Source: Prevotellaceae bacterium (lineage in GTDB: Bacteria; Bacteroidota; Bacteroidia; Bacteroidales; Bacteroidaceae). From it: a stretch of 23,439 nt of DNA. Shown one piece after another: positions 1 to 7,722 of this stretch; position 1 is the first letter of the stretch, and every line of letters begins with the position of its first letter. Where the stretch lies: positions 1 to 23,439 of the forward strand of contig JABZKU010000033.1 in NCBI GenBank assembly GCA_015257125.1, read 5' to 3'. A program made the position numbers and the translations under genes. A model generated the notes under the pieces. It was given only the letters and a program-made list of their open reading frames with translations. It was not told the DNA's origin and ran no database searches.

Positions 1-218
1 TGATGCATCTACGCGATAAAATTCTACTGAGAAAAAGGTCGTTGATCGAGACGGTGAACGACGAATTGAAGACCATCGTTCAGATTGAACACACGCGCCA
101 CAGGAGCATCGGAGGATTTGCCGCAAATCTCATGGCAGCAATGGCCGCATATAGTTTCTTGCCCAAGAAACCCTCGCTTAATATAGAAATCATCGAAAGA
201 GAAAGGAGAATTGCTTAG
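1..218 (+). CDS. IS982-family transposase, C-terminal fragment (cut by window edge)
   Basis: The last ~71 residues of a DDE transposase are visible. The reading frame (codons from base 3) is open at the left edge, so the start lies outside the window and the ATG at 3 need not be a start. The fragment contains IETVNDELK, then QIEHTRHRS and a hydrophobic stretch ending SFLPKKPSL. This is the characteristic C-terminus of IS982-family transposases, including the glutamate of the catalytic triad in the IETVNDEL helix. The protein would cut and rejoin the ends of its own element. It stops with TAG at 216-218. The right terminal inverted repeat could not be placed, because the left end is not in view. 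Whether the element is intact cannot be judged. Confidence 0.83.
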   Translation, partial: MHLRDKILLRKRSLIETVNDELKTIVQIEHTRHRSIGGFAANLMAAMAAYSFLPKKPSLNIEIIERERRIA

Positions 219-302
219 ACCGAACTCAGGTCTGAAAGGGCAAAATCCCCACCACCGGAACCAATATTATTTGATTAGAGGGGCTTACTTTTTGGAAAAG
301 AA

Positions 303-345
303 AGCCCGAAGTCCTATTCTAAAGAGCTTCGGGCTGAATTTTTCT
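303..345. terminator. Hairpin terminator between IS982 remnant and cmk
   Basis: A perfect 9-bp stem (AGCCCGAAG at 303-311, CTTCGGGCT at 327-335) is followed on the plus strand by GAATTTTTC. On the minus strand it is followed by a T-rich tract (complement of 283-302). It lies beyond the 3' end of cmk and of the transposase, so it can end transcripts from both sides. Confidence 0.7.
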
Positions 346-424
346 GCCGTTTTGAAGTTTACCGGACAGCAATAATTTTTTTATGCGGTTATTGTTTCTT
401 CTGAAAGTACGCGTGTCTGTGCGG

Positions 425-1120
425 TCAATCTTCGCGGGTGGCCTCTTCGAAGCGCGTCAAGAGCCAGTCGCTCTGTTGCTCGCGGGTGAGGGACGAGTTG
501 TCGAGCACCAGCGCATCTGGAGCTTGACGCAAAGGGTTCATTTCGCGGTGCGAGTCGATGTAGTCGCGCTCCTGCACGTTCTTGAGAATCGCCTCGTAGT
601 CGCCCGCCATGCCCTTGGCTTGCAGTTCGTCGTAGCGGCGGCGCGCACGCACCTCGGCCGAGGCCGTGACGAAAATCTTCAGTTCCGCATCGGGGAACAC
701 CGCCGTGCCGATATCGCGACCGTCCATCACAATGCCCTTCGCACGACCCATCGCCTGCTGCTGCGCCGTCATCGCCTCGCGCACGAAAGGCAGGGCGGCC
801 ACCGGACTCACGTGGTTGCTCACCTCGAGCGAACGAATGGCGTCTTCCACACATTCGCCGTTGAGATAGGTTTGCGGCAACTGCGTCGCGGGATCGAGAC
901 GGAAACTCACTTCGATTTGCGGCATTTGCTCGCGGAGCATCTCGGTTTCCAAACTGCCGTCGGGCGCAAAGAGACCATGACGTAGCGCATGGAGCGTCAC
1001 GGCACGATACATCGCGCCGCTGTCCACATAAATGTAGCCCACACGGCGCGCCAAAGCTTTGGCCATCGTACTCTTGCCGCAGGAACTGTGGCCATCGATG
1101 GCGATCACGATTTTTTTCAT
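425..1120 (-). CDS. cmk: Cytidylate kinase
   Basis: Transfers phosphate from ATP to CMP/dCMP in pyrimidine nucleotide salvage and supply; cytoplasmic. The 231-residue product has the usual length of bacterial CMP kinases. It shows the P-loop GHSSCGKST at residues 10-18, DSGAMYRA a little after residue 30, and the GRDIGTAVFPDA nucleotide/CMP-binding motif in the middle. The arginine-rich lid RARRRYDEL and the late motif RDYIDSHREMNPL follow. The start at 1120 (MKKIVIAIDG) is chosen because it begins exactly where the first beta strand of the fold begins; the frame stays open upstream to 1225 but with unlikely sequence. It lies 109 bp downstream of porX on the same strand and is probably co-transcribed with it. 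Confidence 0.93.
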   Translation of the reverse strand: MKKIVIAIDGHSSCGKSTMAKALARRVGYIYVDSGAMYRAVTLHALRHGLFAPDGSLETEMLREQMPQIEVSFRLDPATQLPQTYLNGECVEDAIRSLEVSNHVSPVAALPFVREAMTAQQQAMGRAKGIVMDGRDIGTAVFPDAELKIFVTASAEVRARRRYDELQAKGMAGDYEAILKNVQERDYIDSHREMNPLRQAPDALVLDNSSLTREQQSDWLLTRFEEATRED

Positions 1121-1229
1121 AAGGAGATGAAAGGAGAAATTGAATGCATAGGTTTTGCCGCCGCGCGCTGTCGGTGCGGCGGTGCGAGAGAACGAAAGAG
1201 GGGAGCAGCCTTGCGCCCGGAACACCGCG

Positions 1230-2786
1230 TCAGCGCCCTTTGGGGCGCAGCGTGATGAGCGGAACGATCATTTCTTCCATCGAAACACCGCCGTGTTGGA
1301 AGGTGTCGCGGAAATGCTGCACATAGTAGTTGTAGTTGTTGGGATAAGCGAAGAAGCGCGCGCCCGTGGCAAAGATGTAAGTCGTCGAGAGGTTGGGTGC
1401 CGGCAGTCGGATATCGGCCGGATTGCGCACCTCAAAGACCTCTTTGGCCGGATAGGAGAGGTTGCGCCCCAGTTTGTAGCGCAGGTTGGTGTTCACATTG
1501 CGATCGCCCACCACCTTCACCGGCCGATCCACGCGAATGGAACCGTGGTCGGTGGTGAGCACCACGTCGGCATCGTCGGCCGCCAGGCGGCGGAAGAGCT
1601 CGCGCAAACCCGTGTGGCGGAACCACGAGAGGGTGATGGCGCGATAGGCCGCTTCGTTCGAGGCCAATTCGCGCACCATGCGGCTCTCGGTGCGGGCGTG
1701 GCTGAGGATGTCGATGAAGTTGATCACCGCCACGCTCAGATCGCGGCTGCGCATCTCGTCGTAGGACGACAACCACTTGTCCACCGCCGCCGAATCGTTG
1801 AGTTTGTGATAGGCAAAGGTGGGTCGGCGGTGCAGTCGGGCGAGTTGGCGTTCCAAGAGTTCGGCCTCGTGCAGGTTCTTGCCCTCTTCCGACTCCTCAT
1901 CCACCCACAGATCGGGGTGCGTGCGCGCAATGTCGAGCGGCATCATGCCGGCAAAGAGCGCGTTGCGCGCATATTGCGTGGCGGTGGGCAGGATGGAGAA
2001 ATAGACCTGCTCCTCCGCGTCGAAATCGGCCGCGAGTTCCGGCGCGAGCACGCGCCACTGGTCGTAGCGAAAGTTGTCGAGCACGAGCAGCACCACGCGC
2101 CGACCGGCCGCCAAGCGCGGGAACACCGCACGGCGCAATACATCGGGCGAGAGGGTGGGGCGCGCCGGGGCGTCAGCATCGGCCACCCAATCGGCGTAGT
2201 TGGCCTTCACAAATTTGGCAAAGGCCGCGTTGGCCTCCTCCTTTTGGTCGCGTAGCAGGTCGGCCATCGCCCCGTCGGCACCGGCGGCCAACTGCAGTTC
2301 CCAGTGCACCAGGCGCTTGTAGAGTTCCACCCAAGCCGCGGCGTCGTCGGCCGCGTCCATGTCGAGCGCGAGTTGGGCGAACTCACGGCGATAGCCCGAT
2401 TCGGTTTGCTCCTGCACGATCTCGTGGCGGTGGATGTTCTTTTTCAGCGCCATGAGTATCTGCATCGGGTTGACGGGTTTGAGCAGATAGTCGGCAATCT
2501 GTGCGCCGATGGCTTGGTCCATGAGGTCCTCGGCCTCGTTTTTGGTGACCATCACCACGGGCACGTCGGGTTGCACCTCTTTGATGGCGGCGAGGGTTTC
2601 GAGTCCCGAGAGTCCGGGCATGTTTTCGTCGAGCAGCACGAGGTCGAAACGCTGTGTGCGGCAAAGCTCCACCGCGTCGTTGCCGTTGGAGGCGGTGGTG
2701 ATGTCGTAACCTCGTTTTTCGAGAAAGAGACAGTGCGGGCGGAGGAGATCGATCTCGTCGTCCACCCAAAGAAGGCGTGCACTCAT
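1230..2786 (-). CDS. porX: PorX-type response regulator with PglZ (alkaline-phosphatase fold) output domain
   Basis: Two-component response regulator of 518 residues. An N-terminal receiver domain (about residues 1-120) carries the acidic pair D9-D10, phosphoacceptor D53 in LVLLDENMPG, and the conserved lysine in DYLLKP. The C-terminal half is a PglZ/alkaline-phosphatase-superfamily domain. It has LLVLDNFRYDQW near residue 237, TTDHGSIRVDRP near 411, and FQHGGVSMEEMIVPL near the C-terminus, the last two being metal-ligand type motifs. This architecture defines PorX, which with the kinase PorY and an ECF sigma factor controls type IX secretion genes in Porphyromonas; the output domain has phosphodiesterase activity in studied members. 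The start at 2786 (MSARLLWVDDE) puts the receiver domain at the N-terminus; an in-frame ATG at 2861 lies upstream of the likely transcription start. No porY is in the window. Confidence 0.9.
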   Translation of the reverse strand: MSARLLWVDDEIDLLRPHCLFLEKRGYDITTASNGNDAVELCRTQRFDLVLLDENMPGLSGLETLAAIKEVQPDVPVVMVTKNEAEDLMDQAIGAQIADYLLKPVNPMQILMALKKNIHRHEIVQEQTESGYRREFAQLALDMDAADDAAAWVELYKRLVHWELQLAAGADGAMADLLRDQKEEANAAFAKFVKANYADWVADADAPARPTLSPDVLRRAVFPRLAAGRRVVLLVLDNFRYDQWRVLAPELAADFDAEEQVYFSILPTATQYARNALFAGMMPLDIARTHPDLWVDEESEEGKNLHEAELLERQLARLHRRPTFAYHKLNDSAAVDKWLSSYDEMRSRDLSVAVINFIDILSHARTESRMVRELASNEAAYRAITLSWFRHTGLRELFRRLAADDADVVLTTDHGSIRVDRPVKVVGDRNVNTNLRYKLGRNLSYPAKEVFEVRNPADIRLPAPNLSTTYIFATGARFFAYPNNYNYYVQHFRDTFQHGGVSMEEMIVPLITLRPKGR

Positions 2787-2830
2787 GGGCGTTTGTGTTG
2801 GTCGGCGACGGCAGGGTGCCGCGCTCGATA

Positions 2831-2861
2831 CAAAGTTAGTGTTTTCTCTCGAATAGGCCAA
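2831..2861 (-). promoter_or_regulatory. Bacteroidetes-type promoter for porX-cmk
   Basis: On the minus strand a TAACTTTG box (complement of 2831-2838) matches the -7 consensus TAnnTTTG. A TTG (complement of 2859-2861) lies 20 bases upstream, a plausible -33 element. The box sits about 45 bases before the porX ATG. Confidence 0.6.
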
Positions 2862-2910
2862 CTACCCGTTGGTTTTCTCTTGCTCGGCGGTGGGGCGAAC
2901 GAGGGTATCG

Positions 2911-2940
2911 GGTGCAAGGCGAATTGCACCTTATTTTTCT
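2911..2940 (+). terminator. Terminator-like hairpin facing right, at the edge of repeat copy A
   Basis: A perfect 7-bp stem (GGTGCAA 2911-2917, TTGCACC 2924-2930) with a 6-base loop is followed by TTATTTTTCT. This is the form of a plus-strand intrinsic terminator. No plus-strand gene lies upstream (porX runs the other way), so it may stop antisense or read-through transcription, or belong to the adjacent repeat. Confidence 0.45.
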
Positions 2941-3252
2941 CGCGCGCGTACGCGCGTCCGCTGTTTTTCGTTTTTTGCCTTCACCTCTTCACCTTTTGCC
3001 CTCAATGTGTTGGTGCTGAGTGTAATACGAGTGAAGGTTTCACCCTTTTTGCCTTCACCTTTTTCTCTCAATTTACCTTCACCCCATCCTTCACCGCAAG
3101 TAGTTGGTTGTGAGTGAGTTGTCGGTGTTCGGGTGTGAAGGTGAAAAGGGTGAAGGCTTCACCTGCAACAATCTGTTAGTCGGTATTTTGGGTGGATTTC
3201 TCCTGCAAGGTGAAGGCAAAGTCGAAAAGCGATGGAGTGCGCGTATGCGCGT
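2941..3252. repeat. Palindromic TTCACC/GGTGAA intergenic repeat, copy A
   Basis: About 312 bp between porX and parA. The left end is the alternating palindrome CGCGCGCGTACGCGCG, then a T-rich GTTTTTCGTTTTTTGCC and two TTCACC words. The right end mirrors it: AGGTGAAGGCAAAGTCGAAA, then GCGCGTATGCGC. Seven TTCACC words were found (2980, 2988, 3039, 3054, 3078, 3090, 3158) and three GGTGAA words (3140, 3149, 3209). TTCACC dominates the left half and GGTGAA occurs only in the right half. A small palindrome, GTGAAGGTTTCACC, lies at 3031-3044. Copies B and C share this order. No protein-like frame explains it. The remaining 3253-3560 holds the conserved module noted separately and otherwise nothing recognised. 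Confidence 0.85.
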
Positions 3253-3296
3253 GTGTGAAGGGGCGAGAGGGACGAACGAAGTGGGCCTTGGTGTGT

Positions 3297-3350
3297 GAAA
3301 AGTGGGGAGGATTGGGAGAGAAGTTGACGAGTTTCGACCGAAACAAGGCT
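3297..3350. repeat. Conserved intergenic module flanking copy A
   Basis: A segment beginning GAAAAGTGGGGAG and continuing with AGAAGTTGACGAGTTTCGA up to AAACAAGG aligns along ~55 bases with 13560-13617. The first 13 bases are identical and the rest looks roughly two-thirds identical by eye. Here it lies right of the palindromic core; at the other site it lies left of it. Confidence 0.5.
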
Positions 3351-3560
3351 TGTTTTTTTTGCCGTGTCGGTGGGTCGAAAAGGAGAGGCGGCAAGAGCGT
3401 GCTGAGTGCTGTCGAGCCGGGGCGAACGAGCGAGTGGAAATGTCCTGTGCGAGTGAAAAAGCGAGCGAATTGCGGTCTGCATTTGACAGTGTGTGCGGTG
3501 AGTGGGGCGGGAGTGGAGAGCGGAGTCGGACGATGAAGGCATGCGCCGTAAAAAAATGCC

Positions 3561-3578
3561 GTGGAACATCGTGGAACA
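3561..3578 (+). promoter_or_regulatory. Two direct parS-like half-sites upstream of parA
   Basis: GTGGAACA occurs at 3561-3568 and again at 3571-3578, a 10-base repeat, i.e. one helical turn. The word is the right half of a parS-type palindrome (TGTTNCAC-GTGNAACA), but both copies point the same way. They lie 13-30 bases before the parA -7 box, where an operator could act. A link to ParB or ParA binding is inference. Confidence 0.4.
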
Positions 3579-3590
3579 CTTTTTTTTTCT

Positions 3591-3598
3591 TACCTTTG
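3591..3598 (+). promoter_or_regulatory. Bacteroidetes -7 box for the parA operon
   Basis: TACCTTTG matches TAnnTTTG and lies 44 bases before the parA ATG, after a T-rich run. No TTTG/TTG -33 element is visible at the usual distance; the two GTGGAACA words occupy that space. Confidence 0.6.
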
Positions 3599-3642
3599 CC
3601 ACATGAACCGATCCGAACCAACATCGGACACAACGAATCACT

Positions 3643-4413
3643 ATGGGAAAAATCATCGCAATCGCCAACCAGAAAGGCGGGGTGGGGAAAACGACCACTT
3701 CGATCAATCTTGCCGCTTCGCTCGCCACGCTTGAGAAAAAAGTGCTCCTCGTGGACTGCGACCCTCAGGCCAACGCTTCGAGCGGCATCGGTGTAGATGT
3801 CGGCAAAATCGAATCGTCGGTCTACGAATCGATGATCGGCAAGCAGGATATTCGCGAAAATATCTACACCACCGACATCGACGGACTCGATGTCGTGCCC
3901 TCGCACGTCAATCTCTCGGGAGCCGACGTCGAACTCCTCCAGATGGAGCGCCGTGAGTTTGTCATCAAGGAGATGCTCGCCGTTGTGAAAGACGATTACG
4001 ACTACATTCTCATCGACTGCTCGCCCTCGCTCGGACTCACCACCGTGAATGCCCTCACGGCGGCCGACTCGGTCATCATCCCCGTGCAGTGCGAATATTT
4101 TGCCCTCGAAGGCATCACGCAGTTGCTCAACACGATTCGCATGATCAAAATGCGGCTCAACCCCGAATTGGAAATCGAAGGCTTCCTCCTCACCATGTAC
4201 GACCGTCGTTTGCGACTGGCCAACCAAATCTACGATGAGGTGAAACGCCACTTCCAAGAACTGGTGTTCAAGACTGTGGTGCAGCGCAATGTGAAGCTCT
4301 CCGAAGCGCCCTCACACGGCATTCCCACCATTCTCTACGACGCCGAATCGATCGGGGCGGTCAACCACCTGTCGCTCGCTCGAGAGATTATCCAAAAGAA
4401 CACCCCGGCTTGA
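3643..4413 (+). CDS. parA: ParA/Soj chromosome-partitioning ATPase
   Basis: 256 residues, a typical chromosomal ParA length with no N-terminal DNA-binding extension. The deviant Walker A motif KGGVGKTTTSINLA is at residues 11-24, LLVDCDPQANASSG (A') follows near residue 40, and ILIDCSPSLGLTTVNAL (Walker B) near residue 125. The ATP-bound dimer binds DNA non-specifically and is driven off by ParB, which moves parS-ParB complexes and origin regions apart. The start at 3643 (MGKIIAIANQ) sits immediately before the first beta strand, leaving no room for an extension. It is the first gene of a plus-strand run: parB begins 47 bp later. Confidence 0.95.
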   Translation: MGKIIAIANQKGGVGKTTTSINLAASLATLEKKVLLVDCDPQANASSGIGVDVGKIESSVYESMIGKQDIRENIYTTDIDGLDVVPSHVNLSGADVELLQMERREFVIKEMLAVVKDDYDYILIDCSPSLGLTTVNALTAADSVIIPVQCEYFALEGITQLLNTIRMIKMRLNPELEIEGFLLTMYDRRLRLANQIYDEVKRHFQELVFKTVVQRNVKLSEAPSHGIPTILYDAESIGAVNHLSLAREIIQKNTPA

Positions 4414-4460
4414 TCCCGCCACGCCGGCTCACCGCATTTTTCCACCACTAAGTTCACGAC

Positions 4461-5348
4461 ATGGCCGTACAAAAGAAATATCCTGCACTCGGACGCGGAC
4501 TCGATGCGCTCATCTCGACCGGTGAGGTGCATACCAACGGCTCGTCGAGCATCGGCGAGGTCGACATTCGCTCGATTGTGGCCAATCCCAATCAGCCCCG
4601 CAGAGAGTTTGACCCTGAGGCGCTCGAAGAACTGGCCGAGAGCATCCGACAGATCGGGGTGATCCAGCCCATCACGCTCCGCAAAATGGACGATGGCACC
4701 TATCAGATCATCGCCGGTGAACGACGTTGGCGCGCCTCGCAGATGGCGGGCTTGCTTTCGATTCCGGCTTATGTGCGCACGGCCGACGACGAGAACATGA
4801 TGCAGATGGCGCTGGTGGAGAACATCCAGCGCGAAGACCTCAATGCCATCGAGATTGCACTCGCCTACCAGAACCTGATCGAGCAGTATGACCTGACGCA
4901 GGACGCGCTCTCGGAGAAGGTGGGCAAGAAGCGGGCGACCATTGCCAACTATCTGCGACTGCTCAAACTGCCTGCGCAGGTGCAGATGGCGCTCCAAAAG
5001 CGCGAAATGGACCAAGGCCATGCACGCGCCCTCCTCGGACTGCAACAGCCCTCGCTCCAAGTGAAGCTCTTCGGTGAGATTCAAGAGAAGGGCTATTCTG
5101 TGCGCCAAGTGGAGGAAATGGTGAAGGAAATCAACGCCGGCGGCACCGTGCCGAGCGGGCGCAAGAACCTTCGCGACAAGAAGAAGGCGCTGGCCGAAGA
5201 ATATGTGCCGGTGCGCGAACGCCTTTCGGAGGTGTTCCACACGAAGGTCAGCATGACCTACAACAAAGGAAAGGGATCGATCTCGATTCCCTTCAACGAC
5301 GAATACGAACTCAAACATGTGCTCGGACTCCTCGAGCTGCTGAGCTGA
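4461..5348 (+). CDS. parB: ParB/Spo0J chromosome-partitioning protein
   Basis: 295 residues. It begins with the chromosomal ParB signature ALGRGLDALIS (residues 9-19). This is followed by the ParB/Sulfiredoxin-like CTPase domain with NPNQPRREF and the arginine-rich GERRWRAS motif. A helix-turn-helix (LTQDALSEKVGKKRATIANY) contacts parS. The C-terminal dimerisation region ends in a leucine-rich helix (VLGLLELLS). ParB loads on parS as a CTP-dependent clamp, spreads, and stimulates ParA. The ATG at 4461 follows a 47-bp gap after parA. The next reading frame begins directly after its TGA, so translation of the two may be coupled. A 356-residue open frame on the opposite strand is a shadow of this gene. 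Confidence 0.95.
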   Translation: MAVQKKYPALGRGLDALISTGEVHTNGSSSIGEVDIRSIVANPNQPRREFDPEALEELAESIRQIGVIQPITLRKMDDGTYQIIAGERRWRASQMAGLLSIPAYVRTADDENMMQMALVENIQREDLNAIEIALAYQNLIEQYDLTQDALSEKVGKKRATIANYLRLLKLPAQVQMALQKREMDQGHARALLGLQQPSLQVKLFGEIQEKGYSVRQVEEMVKEINAGGTVPSGRKNLRDKKKALAEEYVPVRERLSEVFHTKVSMTYNKGKGSISIPFNDEYELKHVLGLLELLS

Positions 5349-5387
5349 TTGGGCTCGGTGGTGGTACGGAAAATCCGTTTTGCTCTG

Positions 5388-6215
5388 ATGGCAATGGCTG
5401 TTCACGCTCTTTTTTCTTGTTTCCGCTGCGGTGGATCATGGCGCTTGGCGGCATGGTGCTCGGCGGTGCTCTGTTTGGTGCTTCTGCCGATCGGAGCGAT
5501 GGCGCAGTATGTGCCGATTCCGACGGAAACGACACCGATCGACACGGTGAAGGGCATTGAAACCACGGCTATTGCCCCCTCGCTCCTCGAACGGCCCACC
5601 GATAGTGTGCGCGCCGAGGGTGCACCGGTGGACACCGCGCTGCTGATTCGCCAAAACGAGGCGACGCTGGCGGCGGCATCGGTCAAAAGCGATCAGCAAG
5701 TGAGCGTGCCGGTCAAGGCCTTTGTGCCCAATCCGCAGCGCGCGCTGTGGTTGGCGCTCGTGGCACCCGGAGCCGGCCAGATCTACAATAGAAAATACTG
5801 GAAGTTGCCCATTTTCTACGGTGGTTTCCTCGGATGCACCTATGCTTTCCTGTGGAACCAACAAATGTTCATGGACTATTCGCAGGCTTACCTCGACATC
5901 ATGGACGACGATCCGAACACCGCGTCCTATCGCAACTTCTTCCCCCCGGGCTACGACATCGATTCGCGCCTGGAACAATTTAAGTCGGTGTTCAAAAACC
6001 GCAAAGACCGCTTTCGTCGCTATCGCGACCTCTCGGCGTTTTGCTTCATCGGCGTGTATCTGCTGTCGGTCGTCGACGCGTATGTGGATGCACAGTTGTC
6101 GGTCTTCGACATCAGTCCCGACCTGTCTTTGCGAGTTGCCCCTGCCCTGATTGAAACCAACAATGGCCCTTCGACCCTTCCCGCCATGGGATTGGGTGCG
6201 ACCTTTACTTTCTGA
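5388..6215 (+). CDS. DUF5683-family membrane protein
   Basis: 275 residues from the ATG at 5388; a TTG at 5349 directly after parB is a less likely alternative. The N-terminus has a hydrophobic stretch ending LLPIGAMAQ, a probable signal peptide, then a variable Thr/Ala-rich region. The second half matches the DUF5683 pattern of Bacteroidetes: PQRALWLALVAPGAGQIYN, then RKYWKLPIFYGGFLGC, a YSQAYLDIMDDDP segment and a last hydrophobic helix (FCFIGVYLLSVVDAYVDA). The GAGQIYN..YWK core recalls small TM2-like envelope proteins. It has no known enzymatic role. Its place between parB and a lytic transglycosylase gene suggests an envelope job tied to the cell cycle, but that is inference from context. 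Only 24 bp separate it from the next gene. Confidence 0.85.
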   Translation: MAMAVHALFSCFRCGGSWRLAAWCSAVLCLVLLPIGAMAQYVPIPTETTPIDTVKGIETTAIAPSLLERPTDSVRAEGAPVDTALLIRQNEATLAAASVKSDQQVSVPVKAFVPNPQRALWLALVAPGAGQIYNRKYWKLPIFYGGFLGCTYAFLWNQQMFMDYSQAYLDIMDDDPNTASYRNFFPPGYDIDSRLEQFKSVFKNRKDRFRRYRDLSAFCFIGVYLLSVVDAYVDAQLSVFDISPDLSLRVAPALIETNNGPSTLPAMGLGATFTF

Positions 6216-6239
6216 CCATTGTTCAGCCCCATATTCACA

Positions 6240-7652
6240 ATGATGAACCGTATCTACAAGTATTTCTGCTCCTTGGCCATCGGATGCTTCGCCGCATCGG
6301 CGACGGCCACGACCATTCTGCCGTCGGCCGACACGATCATGGTGTCGGATGTTGATCTCCAATCTGCTGCGCAGACCACTGATGTGACGCCCACAGAGGG
6401 CATGTTGCACAATGTCGACACGCAGGTGGACGGATGGTACATGCGGAAATACATGCGCGTGGATTCTACGTTGTACACCAACGAGAACCCCATTTTCCCC
6501 CGCGAGGTCTATATGGACCGTCTGCGTCGTTTGCCCAACATCGTGGAGATGCCTTACAATGATGTGGTGCAGGATTACATTAACCACTACACCGGCCGCT
6601 TGCGTCGCTCGGTGAGCTTCATGCTGGGCGTGCAAAACTTCTATGTGCCGCTCTTTGAAGAGGCTTTGGAGGCCGAGGGTGTTCCTCTCGAATTGAAGTA
6701 TCTCCCCGTGGTGGAAAGTGCGTTCGACCCGATGGCGACGAGCCACGCGGGAGCGGCGGGACTGTGGCAATTCATGGTGCCGACGGCGAAACACTACGGT
6801 ATGACGGTCAACAGCTTGATCGACGAGCGTCGCGATCCGATCAAATCTTCGCGCGCAGCGGCGAAATACCTCAAAGATCTCTACAATTCGTTCGGAGATT
6901 GGACACTGGCCATCGCGGCTTACAATTGCGGTCGCAACAACGTGCTCAAAGCCATCAAACGTGCCGGCGGTGCGCGCGATTATTGGGCGATTTATCCCTA
7001 CCTGCCCCGAGAAACCCGTGGTTACGTGCCGGCTTTCATCGCGGCGAACTACGTGATGACTTACTATTGCGACCACAAAATTCCGGCGATGAAGACGATC
7101 GCGCCGGCCGAAACCGACACAGTGGTGGTGACGCGCAGTCTGCACTTGGGACAGGTGGCGGCGGCTTGCAACTTAGACTTCGAAACGGTGCAGGCCATGA
7201 ATCCGCAATATCGCACGGGCGTGGTGCCCGGCAACTCGCAGCCCTGTGCGCTGAGATTGCCCATGACGGCGATCGATCGTTTCTTGCAACTCGGTGATTC
7301 GGTCTACCACCTGACGCCGACTGTCGAAGTGGCGGAACGCCGCGAGGAAGTGGCGCCCGCTGAAGCGGAGGTGGAATCAAAACAAGCCAACACGCGTCAA
7401 AGTCGCCGACAAGCTTTGGCGGAAGAACGCCGTGAGCGTCGCGAAAGAAAGGCGGCAGCCGCTGCAGAGAGAGCGCGAAAGCGCAAAAGCAAGCGTGCCA
7501 CTCGATCAGAATCCGATGAAGTGGATATCCGTCAGGGCGACACGCTCAGCGAAATCGCGAGAAGAAACAACACAACCGTGGAGAAGTTGCAGAAAATCAA
7601 CAACCTCAACGGTTCTGCTATCCGCGCGGGTAAAAAACTCCGCGTCAAATAA
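6240..7652 (+). CDS. Membrane-bound lytic murein transglycosylase (SLT domain plus LysM), MltD-like
   Basis: 470 residues from the ATG at 6240 (MMNRIYKYF), giving a signal peptide ending near ASATA. The SLT/goose-lysozyme-like domain follows: YLPVVESAFDP holds the likely catalytic glutamate (E159). SHAGAAGLWQFMVPTAKHYG and IAAYNCGRNNVLKAIKRAGG are the other family motifs, then RETRGYVPAFIAANY. A degenerate LysM-like stretch (LGQVAAACNLDFETVQAMNP) precedes a long Arg/Lys/Ala-rich linker. The protein closes with a clear LysM domain, RQGDTLSEIARRNNTTVEKL, to the C-terminus. The enzyme cleaves the MurNAc-GlcNAc bond of peptidoglycan with 1,6-anhydro product in the periplasm; LysM binds glycan. 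The in-frame TTG at 6219 was rejected because the signal peptide starts cleanly at 6240. Confidence 0.9.
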   Translation: MMNRIYKYFCSLAIGCFAASATATTILPSADTIMVSDVDLQSAAQTTDVTPTEGMLHNVDTQVDGWYMRKYMRVDSTLYTNENPIFPREVYMDRLRRLPNIVEMPYNDVVQDYINHYTGRLRRSVSFMLGVQNFYVPLFEEALEAEGVPLELKYLPVVESAFDPMATSHAGAAGLWQFMVPTAKHYGMTVNSLIDERRDPIKSSRAAAKYLKDLYNSFGDWTLAIAAYNCGRNNVLKAIKRAGGARDYWAIYPYLPRETRGYVPAFIAANYVMTYYCDHKIPAMKTIAPAETDTVVVTRSLHLGQVAAACNLDFETVQAMNPQYRTGVVPGNSQPCALRLPMTAIDRFLQLGDSVYHLTPTVEVAERREEVAPAEAEVESKQANTRQSRRQALAEERRERRERKAAAAAERARKRKSKRATRSESDEVDIRQGDTLSEIARRNNTTVEKLQKINNLNGSAIRAGKKLRVK

Positions 7653-7668
7653 TCGCATATTGTTCGTA

Positions 7669-7708
7669 CGGAAGCATCACGTCCTCGGGGGGTGATGCTT
7701 CCGCGTTT
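7669..7708 (+). terminator. Strong hairpin between the transglycosylase gene and rel
   Basis: A perfect 12-bp stem (CGGAAGCATCAC 7669-7680, GTGATGCTTCCG 7692-7703) with an 11-base loop is followed by CGTTTATATT. The T-run is weak, so it may be a partial terminator or a processing/attenuation site. It ends only 19 bases before the rel ATG, so any rel transcript from upstream contains it. Confidence 0.55.
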
Positions 7709-7722
7709 ATATTCATAAGACT

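Noticed and set aside
1155..2255. 366-codon open frame on the plus strand
   Set aside because: Antisense to porX, which has full receiver and PglZ motifs.
3091..4257. 388-codon open frame on the minus strand
   Set aside because: Half covers parA in antisense and half covers repeat copy A and its flank; no coherent protein features.
4335..5405. 356-codon open frame on the minus strand
   Set aside because: Antisense to parB.
5436..7145. 569-codon open frame on the minus strand
   Set aside because: Antisense to the DUF5683 and transglycosylase genes; same mirror composition.
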